Below are positions 1-6,515 of a DNA stretch of 12,741 nucleotides, piece after piece. Position 1 is the first letter of the stretch, and every line of letters starts with the position of its first letter. This DNA is from JAMCRM01 sp041685075 (GTDB taxonomy: Bacteria; Acidobacteriota; Terriglobia; Bryobacterales; Bryobacteraceae), in assembly GCA_041685075.1 (NCBI GenBank), contig JAWLGN010000152.1, forward strand, positions 1-12,741, written 5' to 3'. The position numbers and the translations under genes were made by a program. The notes beneath the pieces were generated by a model. The model was given only the letters and a program-made list of their open reading frames with translations. It did not search any database and was not told the origin of the DNA.

Positions 1-950
1 ACCGGAACTCCGCCAATGGCGCGCACTTCGTCGCGCACAGCCCCCAGCGCCAGAATACCGCTCTCCGGCGGGTTGATGATGGCGGTGAACTGTTCCACCC
101 CGTACATCCCCAGGTTGGAGATGGTGAAGGTGCCGCCGCTCATCTCATCCGGGGTGAGCCGCCTGGCCTTGGCTTTTTCGGTCAGGGCGCGGCGCTCGGC
201 GCCGATCTGGGCCAGTGTTTTCGATCCGGCGTCGCGCACCACCGGGACCAGCAGGGTCTCCTCGTCGGCGGCCACCGCAACCCCTATGTGGGCCGCGCTG
301 TGGCGCTCGAGTTTCCCGTCGTTGAGGCTGGAGTTCACCGCGGGGAACTCCGCCAGGCAGACGGCCGCCGCCTTCACGAACAGGTCGTTGTAGGCCACCT
401 GCGGGTGGGCCGCGCGAAAGGCCGCCGCGGCCGTCATATCCACCGTCACCGTTAGATAGATGTGGGGACGCTCCCGCACGCTGCGGGTAAGCCGCTCGGC
501 GGCTACCTGGCGAACGTGCGAAAGCTCCGCTCGCGGCGCGGCTTCCGCCGGGAGCGCCTTCTTCACGTCCTCTTCGGTCACCAGGCCGTTGGGACCGGTG
601 CCGGTGAGGGTGCGCCAGTCGACGCCCCGCTCCTCGGCCAGCCGGCGCGCGCGGGGAGAGGCGGTCTTCTTCGCGGGCGGCGGAGGCGGCGGGGGAATCT
701 CAGCCCCGGGCTCCCCGATGATGGCCACCGGCGCGCCCACCTGCACGGTCTGATTCTCCGCCACCAGCCGCCGTAGGAGCACGCCGTCGGCGGGCGCTTC
801 CACGTCCAGCACGGCCTTATCGGTTTCCACCTCGAAGAGCGGCTCACCCTTGCGCACGCGCTCGCCTTCCTCCCGCAGCCACCGGGAGACGGCGCCCTCG
901 CTCATAGTCAGCCCCAGCATGGGCAGCGGGACCTCGACGGGCTTGTTCAT
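1..950 (-). CDS. Dihydrolipoamide acyltransferase (E2) of a 2-oxoacid dehydrogenase complex, partial (C-terminus beyond left edge)
   Basis: E2 is the core of the complex: it carries the acyl group on a lipoyl-lysine and transfers it to CoA in the cytoplasm. About 316 codons are visible from the ATG at 950 to the window edge. The N-terminal lipoyl domain (about residues 1-78) has the ETDKA motif with the lipoyl-lysine at K45. A short seven-proline linker follows (about 86-92), then an E3/E1-binding domain (about 98-133, SPRARRLAEERGVDW...GLVTEEDV). The acyltransferase domain starts near 143, with the PHIYLTVTVDM strand at about 162-172 and the SNLGMYGVEQFTAIINPPES motif near the edge. The catalytic HxxxD(G) motif expected near the C-terminus is not in the window, so catalytic competence cannot be judged. 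The start codon overlaps the stop of the E1 beta gene (ATGA), which indicates translational coupling. By analogy with known operons it could be pdhC or acoC; the sequence does not decide the acyl substrate. Confidence 0.93.
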   Translation of the reverse strand, partial: MNKPVEVPLPMLGLTMSEGAVSRWLREEGERVRKGEPLFEVETDKAVLDVEAPADGVLLRRLVAENQTVQVGAPVAIIGEPGAEIPPPPPPPAKKTASPRARRLAEERGVDWRTLTGTGPNGLVTEEDVKKALPAEAAPRAELSHVRQVAAERLTRSVRERPHIYLTVTVDMTAAAAFRAAHPQVAYNDLFVKAAAVCLAEFPAVNSSLNDGKLERHSAAHIGVAVAADEETLLVPVVRDAGSKTLAQIGAERRALTEKAKARRLTPDEMSGGTFTISNLGMYGVEQFTAIINPPESGILALGAVRDEVRAIGGVP

Positions 951-1918
951 AGCAGCTCCTTCACCGCCCGGACGATTTCCGCCGCCCCCGGAATGACGTA
1001 GTTCTCCATCACCGGCGCGAACGGCACCGGCACGTTGCGACCGCAGACGCGCCGCACCGGTTTTTCCAGCGAGTAGAGGCCGCGCTCCATCACCTGGGTG
1101 GCGATCTCCGCTCCCATGCCGCAGCGCTCGTAGCCCTCGTGCGCCACCACCAGCCGCCCGGTCTTCTCCACCGAGGCGAGAATGGTCTCCATATCCAGCG
1201 GCACCACCGTACGGGGGTCGATTACCTCCACGCTGATGCCCTCGCGCTCCAGTTCCGCGGCGGCTTCGATGGCGCGCAGCACCATGCGGGAGAGTGCCAC
1301 TACCGTGACATCGCTGCCCTCGCGACAGACGTTGGCCTTGCCGAAGGGGATGAGATACTCGTCCTCGGGCACTTCGCCGCGGCTGTTGTAGAGCAGCTTG
1401 TGCTCGATGAACATTACCGGCCCCTCGTCGCGCACGGCGGTCTTCAGCAGGCCTTTGGCGTCGCGCGGCGTGGCGGGCAGCGCCACCTTCAGTCCGGGGA
1501 TGTGGGCGAACCAGGCCTCCAGGCTTTGGGCATGCTGTGCCGCCGAGGAGCGGCCCGCGCCCTCCTGCGTGCGGAACACCACGGGAATGTGCGCCTGCCC
1601 GCCGGACATGTAGCGCAGCTTGGCCGCCTGGTTGACGATCTGGTCCATCGCGATGGTGGTGAAATCGATGTACATGATCTCGGCCACCGGGCGCAGGCCG
1701 GTCATGGCGGCGCCTACGGCCGCGCCGGCGATGGCGGCCTCCGAAAGCGGCGTATCGCGCACGCGCTCATCGCCGAACTCCTCCCACAAGCCATCGGTGG
1801 CCTTGTAGGTGCCGCCGAAACGGCCGATATCCAGGCCCAGCAGAAAGACGCGCTCGTCGCGGCGCATCTCTTCGCGCAAGGCGTCGCGCACGGCCTCCTT
1901 GTAGAAGATGTTGCTCAT
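947..1918 (-). CDS. 2-oxoacid dehydrogenase E1 component, beta subunit (pyruvate/acetoin type; pdhB/acoB-like)
   Basis: A 323-residue protein, the usual length for this subunit. It pairs with E1 alpha to form the thiamine-diphosphate-dependent decarboxylase that acylates the E2 lipoyl group. The N-terminal pyrimidine-binding domain shows the DTPLSEAAIAG motif with E60, the residue that activates the cofactor aminopyrimidine in this family. EIMYIDFTTIAMDQIVNQAAK (about 80-100) and a QHAQSLEAWFAHIPG segment with H129 follow. The transketolase C-terminal domain covers roughly 200-320. I chose the ATG at 1918 because GAGGAGGTG lies a few bases upstream and MSNIFYKEAVRDAL is the normal family N-terminus; the frame stays open upstream into the E1 alpha gene, but that extension is not coding. 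The start overlaps the E1 alpha stop by 4 nt and the stop overlaps the E2 start by 4 nt, so the three proteins are probably made in coupled amounts. Confidence 0.95.
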   Translation of the reverse strand: MSNIFYKEAVRDALREEMRRDERVFLLGLDIGRFGGTYKATDGLWEEFGDERVRDTPLSEAAIAGAAVGAAMTGLRPVAEIMYIDFTTIAMDQIVNQAAKLRYMSGGQAHIPVVFRTQEGAGRSSAAQHAQSLEAWFAHIPGLKVALPATPRDAKGLLKTAVRDEGPVMFIEHKLLYNSRGEVPEDEYLIPFGKANVCREGSDVTVVALSRMVLRAIEAAAELEREGISVEVIDPRTVVPLDMETILASVEKTGRLVVAHEGYERCGMGAEIATQVMERGLYSLEKPVRRVCGRNVPVPFAPVMENYVIPGAAEIVRAVKELL

Positions 1919-2913
1919 GCTTCCACCTCCTCGAGGGCGTCCTCGGGCCTGGGGTGCGGGCTGCGGCGGGCGAACTCGACGGCTTCTTCGATCTCCCGCG
2001 CCACCTGCTCGCGCACGCGCTCGGCTTCTGCGGCCGGAAGTACGCCGCGGGCTTCCAGTTCGCGCTCGTAGCGCGGCAGCGGATCGTTGGCCTTCCAGGC
2101 GGCCACCTCCTCCGCGGGACGGTACTTCCCGGGATCCCCCACGTAGTGACCCAGCCACTTGTAGGTGCGGCATTCCACCAGGCTGGGACCTTCGCCGGCG
2201 CGGGCCCGTGCCACCGCATCGGTTACGGCGGCCCAGACGGCCAGCGGGTCGTTGCCGTCCACCGTCACCCCGGGGATGCCGTACGCCGCCGCGCGCGCCG
2301 AGACATCCGGCACCAGACGCTGCCGCGATTCGTGCGTGGAAACCGCGTAGAGGTTGTTCTCGCAGACAAAAACGGACGGCAGCTTCCAGACCGCCGCCAT
2401 GTTCACGGACTCGTGAAAGGAGCCCTGGTTGGCCGCGCCATCGCCGAAGAAGGCCGCCGCCACCTGGCCGCTCTTCCGCATGCTCGCCGAAAGCGCCGCC
2501 CCCACCGCGATGGGAATCCCGCCGCCCACGATGCCGTTAGCCCCCAGGATGCCCTTGGAGAAATCGGCAATGTGCATGGAGCCGCCCTTGCCCTTGCAGT
2601 AACCCGTGGTGCGGCCGAACAGTTCCGCCATCATGCGGTCGAGGCGCAGCCCTTTGGCGATGACATGCCCGTGGCCGCGGTGCGTGCTGGTAATGTAGTC
2701 GTCCTCGCGGAGCGCCGCGCAGGCGCCCGCCGGCACGGCTTCCTGCCCCAGGCAGGAATGCAGAAAGCCGGGCAGTTCCTGCGCCATGAACAGCTCCACG
2801 GCGCGTTCTTCGAAGCGCCGGATCCTCACCATCGTCAGGTGGATGGATCGCATCAGTTCAGCCGTGGGCGCGGCATGCTTCCCCACCCCGGCACAGACCG
2901 GTTGACCTGCCAT
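1915..2913 (-). CDS. 2-oxoacid dehydrogenase E1 component, alpha subunit (pyruvate/acetoin type; pdhA/acoA-like)
   Basis: A 332-residue thiamine-diphosphate-binding subunit, first gene of the E1 alpha-E1 beta-E2 operon. The cofactor motif is complete: GDGA at about 157-160, running through NQGSFHESVNMAAVWKLPS to the closing ENN at about 185-187. Other family signatures are IRRFEERAVELF (31-42), TSTHRGHGH (76-83), GYCKGKGGSMHI (104-115) and the STHESRQR loop after ENNLYAV. The start at 2913 is supported by GAGG 8 nt upstream. A later Met at residue 21 would still leave the core intact but lacks that signal. The pair E1 alpha plus E1 beta, rather than a fused homodimeric E1, fits pyruvate, branched-chain or acetoin dehydrogenases. 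The GDGAANQG and CENNLYA wording is common to pyruvate and acetoin enzymes, so substrate remains open. Transcription probably starts in the divergent spacer at 2914-3042. Confidence 0.95.
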   Translation of the reverse strand: MAGQPVCAGVGKHAAPTAELMRSIHLTMVRIRRFEERAVELFMAQELPGFLHSCLGQEAVPAGACAALREDDYITSTHRGHGHVIAKGLRLDRMMAELFGRTTGYCKGKGGSMHIADFSKGILGANGIVGGGIPIAVGAALSASMRKSGQVAAAFFGDGAANQGSFHESVNMAAVWKLPSVFVCENNLYAVSTHESRQRLVPDVSARAAAYGIPGVTVDGNDPLAVWAAVTDAVARARAGEGPSLVECRTYKWLGHYVGDPGKYRPAEEVAAWKANDPLPRYERELEARGVLPAAEAERVREQVAREIEEAVEFARRSPHPRPEDALEEVEA

Positions 2914-2964
2914 TGTTGAAACCTCAGTGTAGGACGTGCCGTTGCGTGGCAGGAAGTTTGTTGC

Positions 2965-2996
2965 GGTAAACCAGGGCGATTTACCGTAAATTTACC
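2965..2996. promoter_or_regulatory. Candidate operator in divergent spacer (palindrome plus repeated GGTAAA half-sites)
   Basis: Seen directly: GGTAAAC at 2965-2971, ATTTACC at 2979-2985, and the perfect 10-bp palindrome GTAAATTTAC at 2986-2995, whose right half is a second ATTTACC (2990-2996). The two ATTTACC copies are 11 bp apart, about one helical turn, and the first half-site is inverted relative to them. A further TTTAC lies at 3006-3010. The cluster is AT-rich in otherwise GC-rich DNA and sits about 52-83 bp upstream of the E1 alpha start and 47-78 bp upstream of the plus-strand gene. That placement suits a site controlling one or both divergent genes. No regulator gene is in the window, and the motif is not the AATTGGT-type site of enterobacterial PdhR. 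That it binds a regulator is inference. Confidence 0.45.
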
Positions 2997-3042
2997 TGCC
3001 CCGACTTTACAGCGCCGCCGAATCCGCTTACCCTGCCGGGTG

Positions 3043-4296
3043 ATGAAGGTCTACCGCCGCGCGGCCCTGGCGCTGGTTCTGTGCGCCTGCGCCGTAACCG
3101 CCGAGGAGGGCCGCTTCTGGCGCCTGCATTGGTTCGAACCGGGCCCCGAACACGGGAATTTCATGGCCAATGCGCGCTTCCGGGTGAACTCCCCGGAGGC
3201 CGTGCTGCACCCGTCCTACGGCCGGCGCCCGGAAGTCCGCAGCAGCGGCATGCTGCAAATCCATGCGCCGGAGGACCTGTTTCAACTGGACGCCGCGGAA
3301 CTCTACCTGGAACTGTGGGGCGGCCACCCCGGCACCGCGCGCAAGCGCGTCACCCTCAACGGCCGCACTACCTACGACATTCCGGAAACCGGCACCGCCG
3401 CGAGGAACTGCACCCACCAGTACCCCACCTTCGCGCTGAAGGTGGCGGACCTGGTCAACGGCTACAACGCGCTCCAGTTCGCCTGTGACCAGGGAAGTTC
3501 CTTCTGGGGCCACTTCATCGTGGAAAACGCCTGCCTGCGCGCTGGCCTCAGGCCGGACCACCCGGCGCTTGAAGAGGCCGGGCTATCCGACTGCCGGTTT
3601 TCGGTCGAGGCCTCGCCCACAGGCGAGAGCATCGGGCTGCGCCTGAAGGCCGCTCCCGCCTGCCTTGCGGCGGTCTCCGCGGTGGATTACCAGGGCCTCT
3701 ACACAGGCTACGACGAGAACGGCAGCGGCTCCGCCCGCGACTGGCACGGCTTCACCAAGCGAAGGGAACCGGTGGCCTACATCAACCGCGCGACCTCGGC
3801 TCCCTTCGCCGCCACCTGGGACCTTTCGATGCTGCCGGACCAGCAGGATATGGCGGTGCGTGCTCTGGTGCGGTTCGCCAAGCACCCGGAACTGGTCTAC
3901 CGCACCGCGCCGGCCGAGGCCCTGGCCACGCCGGCGCGCCGCGGCGCCGTGCGGCTCTACCCGGTGCGCGAGTTGCCGCGGCCGTTCTGGTCGCGCGCCG
4001 GCCGCAAGGTGACGGCCGAGATCGATCTCGACGTAGACCCCGCGCGCATCGAGCGCGCCGAACTGCACGTAGTGGTCTGGGACGGCGGCGCGGAAAACCC
4101 CGTCCCGTTCACCCTCAACGGCCAGCCGGTCAAAGTGACGGGCAGCGGCCGCCACGACGTGATCTACACGGTCACGCGCCTGGATCCCCAACAATTGAAG
4201 CGCGGCGCCAACCGGGTGGAACTGCTCTCGGCAACCGAGCACCACGGTGTGGAGGTCTTGTTGCCCGGCCCCACCATCGCGGTGCGCACGCGGTAG
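3043..4296 (+). CDS. Secreted protein of unknown function with two similar beta-sandwich-like modules
   Basis: A 417-residue protein I cannot assign to a named family. The N-terminus MKVYRRAALALVLCACAVTAEE is a signal peptide with probable cleavage after VTA near residue 20; no proper lipobox is present. Two segments look alike. About 84-167 reads AAELYLELWGG...VTLNG...VADLVNGYNALQFA...WGHFIVENACLR; about 337-415 reads RAELHVVVWDG...FTLNG...VTRLDPQQLKRGANRVELLS...HGVEVLLPG. Both have the alternating pattern of a carbohydrate-binding-like beta-sandwich. Between them (about 183-300) is another beta-rich stretch containing GLYTGYDENGSGSARDWHG, perhaps an Ig-like domain or metal-binding loop. No catalytic motif is evident. 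A GTG at 3040 precedes the ATG in frame, and neither has a good ribosome-binding site. Neighbours (NmrA-like, DUF1080) follow on the same strand. A role in binding glycans or the cell surface is a guess. Confidence 0.8.
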   Translation: MKVYRRAALALVLCACAVTAEEGRFWRLHWFEPGPEHGNFMANARFRVNSPEAVLHPSYGRRPEVRSSGMLQIHAPEDLFQLDAAELYLELWGGHPGTARKRVTLNGRTTYDIPETGTAARNCTHQYPTFALKVADLVNGYNALQFACDQGSSFWGHFIVENACLRAGLRPDHPALEEAGLSDCRFSVEASPTGESIGLRLKAAPACLAAVSAVDYQGLYTGYDENGSGSARDWHGFTKRREPVAYINRATSAPFAATWDLSMLPDQQDMAVRALVRFAKHPELVYRTAPAEALATPARRGAVRLYPVRELPRPFWSRAGRKVTAEIDLDVDPARIERAELHVVVWDGGAENPVPFTLNGQPVKVTGSGRHDVIYTVTRLDPQQLKRGANRVELLSATEHHGVEVLLPGPTIAVRTR

Positions 4297-4299
4297 ATT

Positions 4300-4313
4300 G
4301 CGCCGCACGGCGC
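4300..4313 (+). terminator. Short GC hairpin after the secreted-protein gene (weak terminator candidate)
   Basis: Just after the TAG at 4294-4296, GCGCC (4300-4304) pairs with GGCGC (4309-4313) across a 4-nt loop GCAC; a sixth C-G pair is possible with a tighter loop. There is no T-run after it, so it may attenuate or do nothing. The next gene starts about 40 nt downstream on the same strand, so read-through and an operon remain possible. Confidence 0.25.
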
Positions 4314-4353
4314 GCGCTCCTCGTCCCGCTGTATACTGGCCGGAGGAGGGGAG

Positions 4354-5232
4354 ATGGAATTACTTGTTGTCGGCGGCACCGGTACGGTGGGCAGCCACGT
4401 GGTACGGGCGCTGCTGGCGAAAGGCTGCGCGGTGAGGGTGTTGACGCGCAGCCCCGAGCGCGCCGCCGCGGTTCCGGCGGGCGCAGAAGCCGTGCTCGGC
4501 GACCTGCAGCATCCCGAGGGGCTGGGCCCCGCTTTCCACGGCGTTAAGGCCGTTTTTCTGCTGGTGTCGCAAGCCGCGGACGAAACCGAGCAGGGGATCG
4601 CCGCGGTGAAGGCCGCGCGCCAGGCGGGCGTCGAGAAGATCGTCTACATGGCGGTGCATAACTTCGAATTCGCCCTGCAGGTCCCGCATTTCGCCAGGAA
4701 GGTGCCCATCGCGCGCGCCATTCTGGAGTCCGACATGGCCTTCACCCTGCTCGAGCCCAACAGCTTCTTCCAGGTGGACCTCGGGCTCCAGGACGCCATC
4801 GTGAAACACGGCGTCTATCCCCTGCCCATCGGCAGCGTGGGGCTCAGCCGCGTGGACGCGCGGGACATCGCCGACGCGGCCGCGGCGGCCCTTACCGAAC
4901 CCGGGCACGACGGCGCCGTCTATCCGCTGGTGGGACCGGAGGTGCTCACCGGCGAATCCGTGGCGGCCGCCTGGTCGCGCCACCTGGGCCGGGAGGTTCG
5001 CTATGCGGGCGACGACCTCGAGGCCTGGGCCGCCCAGGCTCGCGCCACCATGCCCGAGCGGCAGGTGCGGGAACTGGTCACCATGTGGGAGCACGTCCAG
5101 CAGCACGGCATGGCCGCCACCGCGGAAGAACTCGAGCTGCAGGCCAAGGTGCTGGGCCATCCGCCGCGCTCCTTCGACGCCTTCGCCGCCGAGACGGCGG
5201 CCCATTGGCAAGCGCACGCCGCCGCCTCCTGA
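4354..5232 (+). CDS. NmrA-like NAD(P)-binding family protein (atypical short-chain dehydrogenase)
   Basis: A 292-residue cytoplasmic protein with the N-terminal Rossmann motif GGTGTVG at 7-13 directly after strand MELLVV. An Arg after the second strand (VLTRSPER, R32) usually favours NADP(H), and the third-strand GD sits at 49-50. AGVEKIVYMAVHN (91-103) and the SDMAFTLLEPNSFFQ stretch (126-140) match the NmrA/HSCARG and quinone-reductase-like group. The central segment PHFARK carries a Lys, but the classical YxxxK active site is not evident. Members act either as redox sensors or as reductases; the substrate is unknown here. The start is secure: GGAGGAGGGGAG lies immediately upstream. The stop is only 26 bp before the DUF1080 gene, so the two may be cotranscribed. 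Whether it acts with the secreted neighbours is unclear, because it has no export signal. Confidence 0.88.
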   Translation: MELLVVGGTGTVGSHVVRALLAKGCAVRVLTRSPERAAAVPAGAEAVLGDLQHPEGLGPAFHGVKAVFLLVSQAADETEQGIAAVKAARQAGVEKIVYMAVHNFEFALQVPHFARKVPIARAILESDMAFTLLEPNSFFQVDLGLQDAIVKHGVYPLPIGSVGLSRVDARDIADAAAAALTEPGHDGAVYPLVGPEVLTGESVAAAWSRHLGREVRYAGDDLEAWAAQARATMPERQVRELVTMWEHVQQHGMAATAEELELQAKVLGHPPRSFDAFAAETAAHWQAHAAAS

Positions 5233-5258
5233 GCGCCGCGCCGCGGTAACATGATCCC

Positions 5259-6476
5259 ATGCGGCGCTTCCTTCTTTCCCTTTTCGCGCTGCCGCTCGCG
5301 GTTGGATTTGCCGCGGCAGCGCAAGGGGGCTTCGTGCCCCTGTTCAACGGCAAGTCACTCGACGGGTGGGAGGTCTGCAACGGCAAGGCCCCTTATCGCG
5401 TCGAAAACGGCGAGATCGTCGGCACCACCGCCGAGGGCAGCCCCAACAGCTTTCTCTGCACCACCCGGGAGTACGGCGACTTCGTTCTGGAGTACGAAAC
5501 CAAGACCGACCCGGCGCTCAACTCCGGGGTGCAGATCCGCAGCCACCGTTACGCGGCTAATGCCACGGTGCAGACCTTCAACGGCAAGACCATCGTCCCG
5601 CGCAAGCACCCCGCCGGGCGCGTCTATGGCTATCAGGTGGAGACCGCCAACGAGAAGTCCGGCAGCTCGGGCGGCATCTATGACGAGGCCCGCCGCGGCT
5701 GGCTGCACGACACCTCCTCCGACCCCGCGTGCAGCAAGGCCTTCAAGGACAACCAGTGGAACCGCTACCGGGTGGAGGCGCGCGGCGACCGCATCCGCAC
5801 CTGGGTGAACGGCGTCGCCTGTGCCGACGTGGTGGACTCCATGGACCTGACCGGCTTCATCGCCCTCCAGGTGCACAGCTACAAGGGCCCCCAAACCGAG
5901 GTGCGCTGGCGCAACATCCGCATTCAGGACCTCGGGCGGCACGAGTGGCGCCGCCTCACCGACGGCCGGTCGATGAAGGGCTGGTCTCACGTGGGCGCCG
6001 GCAAGTGGACCGTCGAGGACGGCGCATTCCATGGCGTGAGCACCCCCAACGACACGCGCGCCGGCTACCTGGTGAGCGAGGCGACCTTCCAGAACGTCAC
6101 CGCGCGGCTCAAGTTCAAGATCCTCAAGGGCAACAGCGGCTTCTTCCTGCGCGCCGCCGAAAACATGCGCAGCGGCTACGAGCTGGAGATCGACGGCGCA
6201 CGGCGCACCGGCGGCTATTGGGAGGTCGGCGGGCGCAACTGGGTGACCGGGCCCGAGGACAACAATGTGGTGATGGCGGGCGAATGGAACGAGGCCACCG
6301 CCTCGATACACGGCCGCCGCGTGGTCTTCCACATCAACGGCGTGAAGACCATCGACATCCCCGACGACGACCCGGGCAAGACCGCAGCCGGCCACCTGGC
6401 CGTGCAAGTGCACTCCAGGTTCGACACCGATGTCTGGTTCAAGGACATCGAAGTGCTGGTACCCGCAAAAAGGTAA
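5259..6476 (+). CDS. Secreted tandem DUF1080 (3-keto-disaccharide hydrolase family) protein
   Basis: A 405-residue protein with a signal peptide (MRRFLLSLFALPLAVGFAAAA, cleavage near residue 21) followed by two DUF1080 domains. Domain 1 is about 25-224 (LFNGKSLDGW, VENGEIVG, LNSGVQIRS, YGYQVET, WNRYRVEARGDRIRTWVNGV, GFIALQVHS). Domain 2 is about 229-402 (LTDGRSMKGW, VEDGAFHG, NSGFFLRAA, SGYELEID, WNEATASIHGRRVVFHINGV, GHLAVQVHS). The fold is a concanavalin/laminarinase-like beta-sandwich. Some family members hydrolyse 3-keto-disaccharides after a separate oxidoreductase has oxidised the sugar; many are only presumed glycan-active. Most relatives have one domain, so this looks like an internal duplication with divergence. 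No strong ribosome-binding site precedes the ATG. It ends convergently with the large receptor gene. Location is periplasm or outside the cell; its sugar is unknown. Confidence 0.92.
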   Translation: MRRFLLSLFALPLAVGFAAAAQGGFVPLFNGKSLDGWEVCNGKAPYRVENGEIVGTTAEGSPNSFLCTTREYGDFVLEYETKTDPALNSGVQIRSHRYAANATVQTFNGKTIVPRKHPAGRVYGYQVETANEKSGSSGGIYDEARRGWLHDTSSDPACSKAFKDNQWNRYRVEARGDRIRTWVNGVACADVVDSMDLTGFIALQVHSYKGPQTEVRWRNIRIQDLGRHEWRRLTDGRSMKGWSHVGAGKWTVEDGAFHGVSTPNDTRAGYLVSEATFQNVTARLKFKILKGNSGFFLRAAENMRSGYELEIDGARRTGGYWEVGGRNWVTGPEDNNVVMAGEWNEATASIHGRRVVFHINGVKTIDIPDDDPGKTAAGHLAVQVHSRFDTDVWFKDIEVLVPAKR

Positions 6477-6480
6477 CCCG

Positions 6481-6506
6481 CGGGGGCGGCATCTCCGCCG
6501 CCCCCG
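6481..6506. terminator. GC hairpin between convergent genes, likely bidirectional terminator
   Basis: CGGGGGCGG (6481-6489) and CCGCCCCCG (6498-6506) form a perfect 9-bp stem with an 8-nt loop. It fills most of the 39-bp gap between the DUF1080 stop (6476) and the receptor stop (6516). A stem is symmetric, so it could end transcription from both sides. No T-tract follows on either strand, so it is not a textbook intrinsic terminator; it may work with Rho or only protect 3' ends. Confidence 0.5.
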
Positions 6507-6515
6507 TTCCGCACA

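Noticed and set aside
1919..2173. N-terminal extension of the E1 beta frame
   Set aside because: It lies within the E1 alpha gene and reads as Arg/Gly-rich noise; the ATG at 1918 has a strong ribosome-binding site and the family N-terminus.
4332..4337. TATACT as a -10 box for the NmrA-like gene
   Set aside because: A start 7 nt downstream would fall inside the ribosome-binding site, and no -35 is visible at proper distance.
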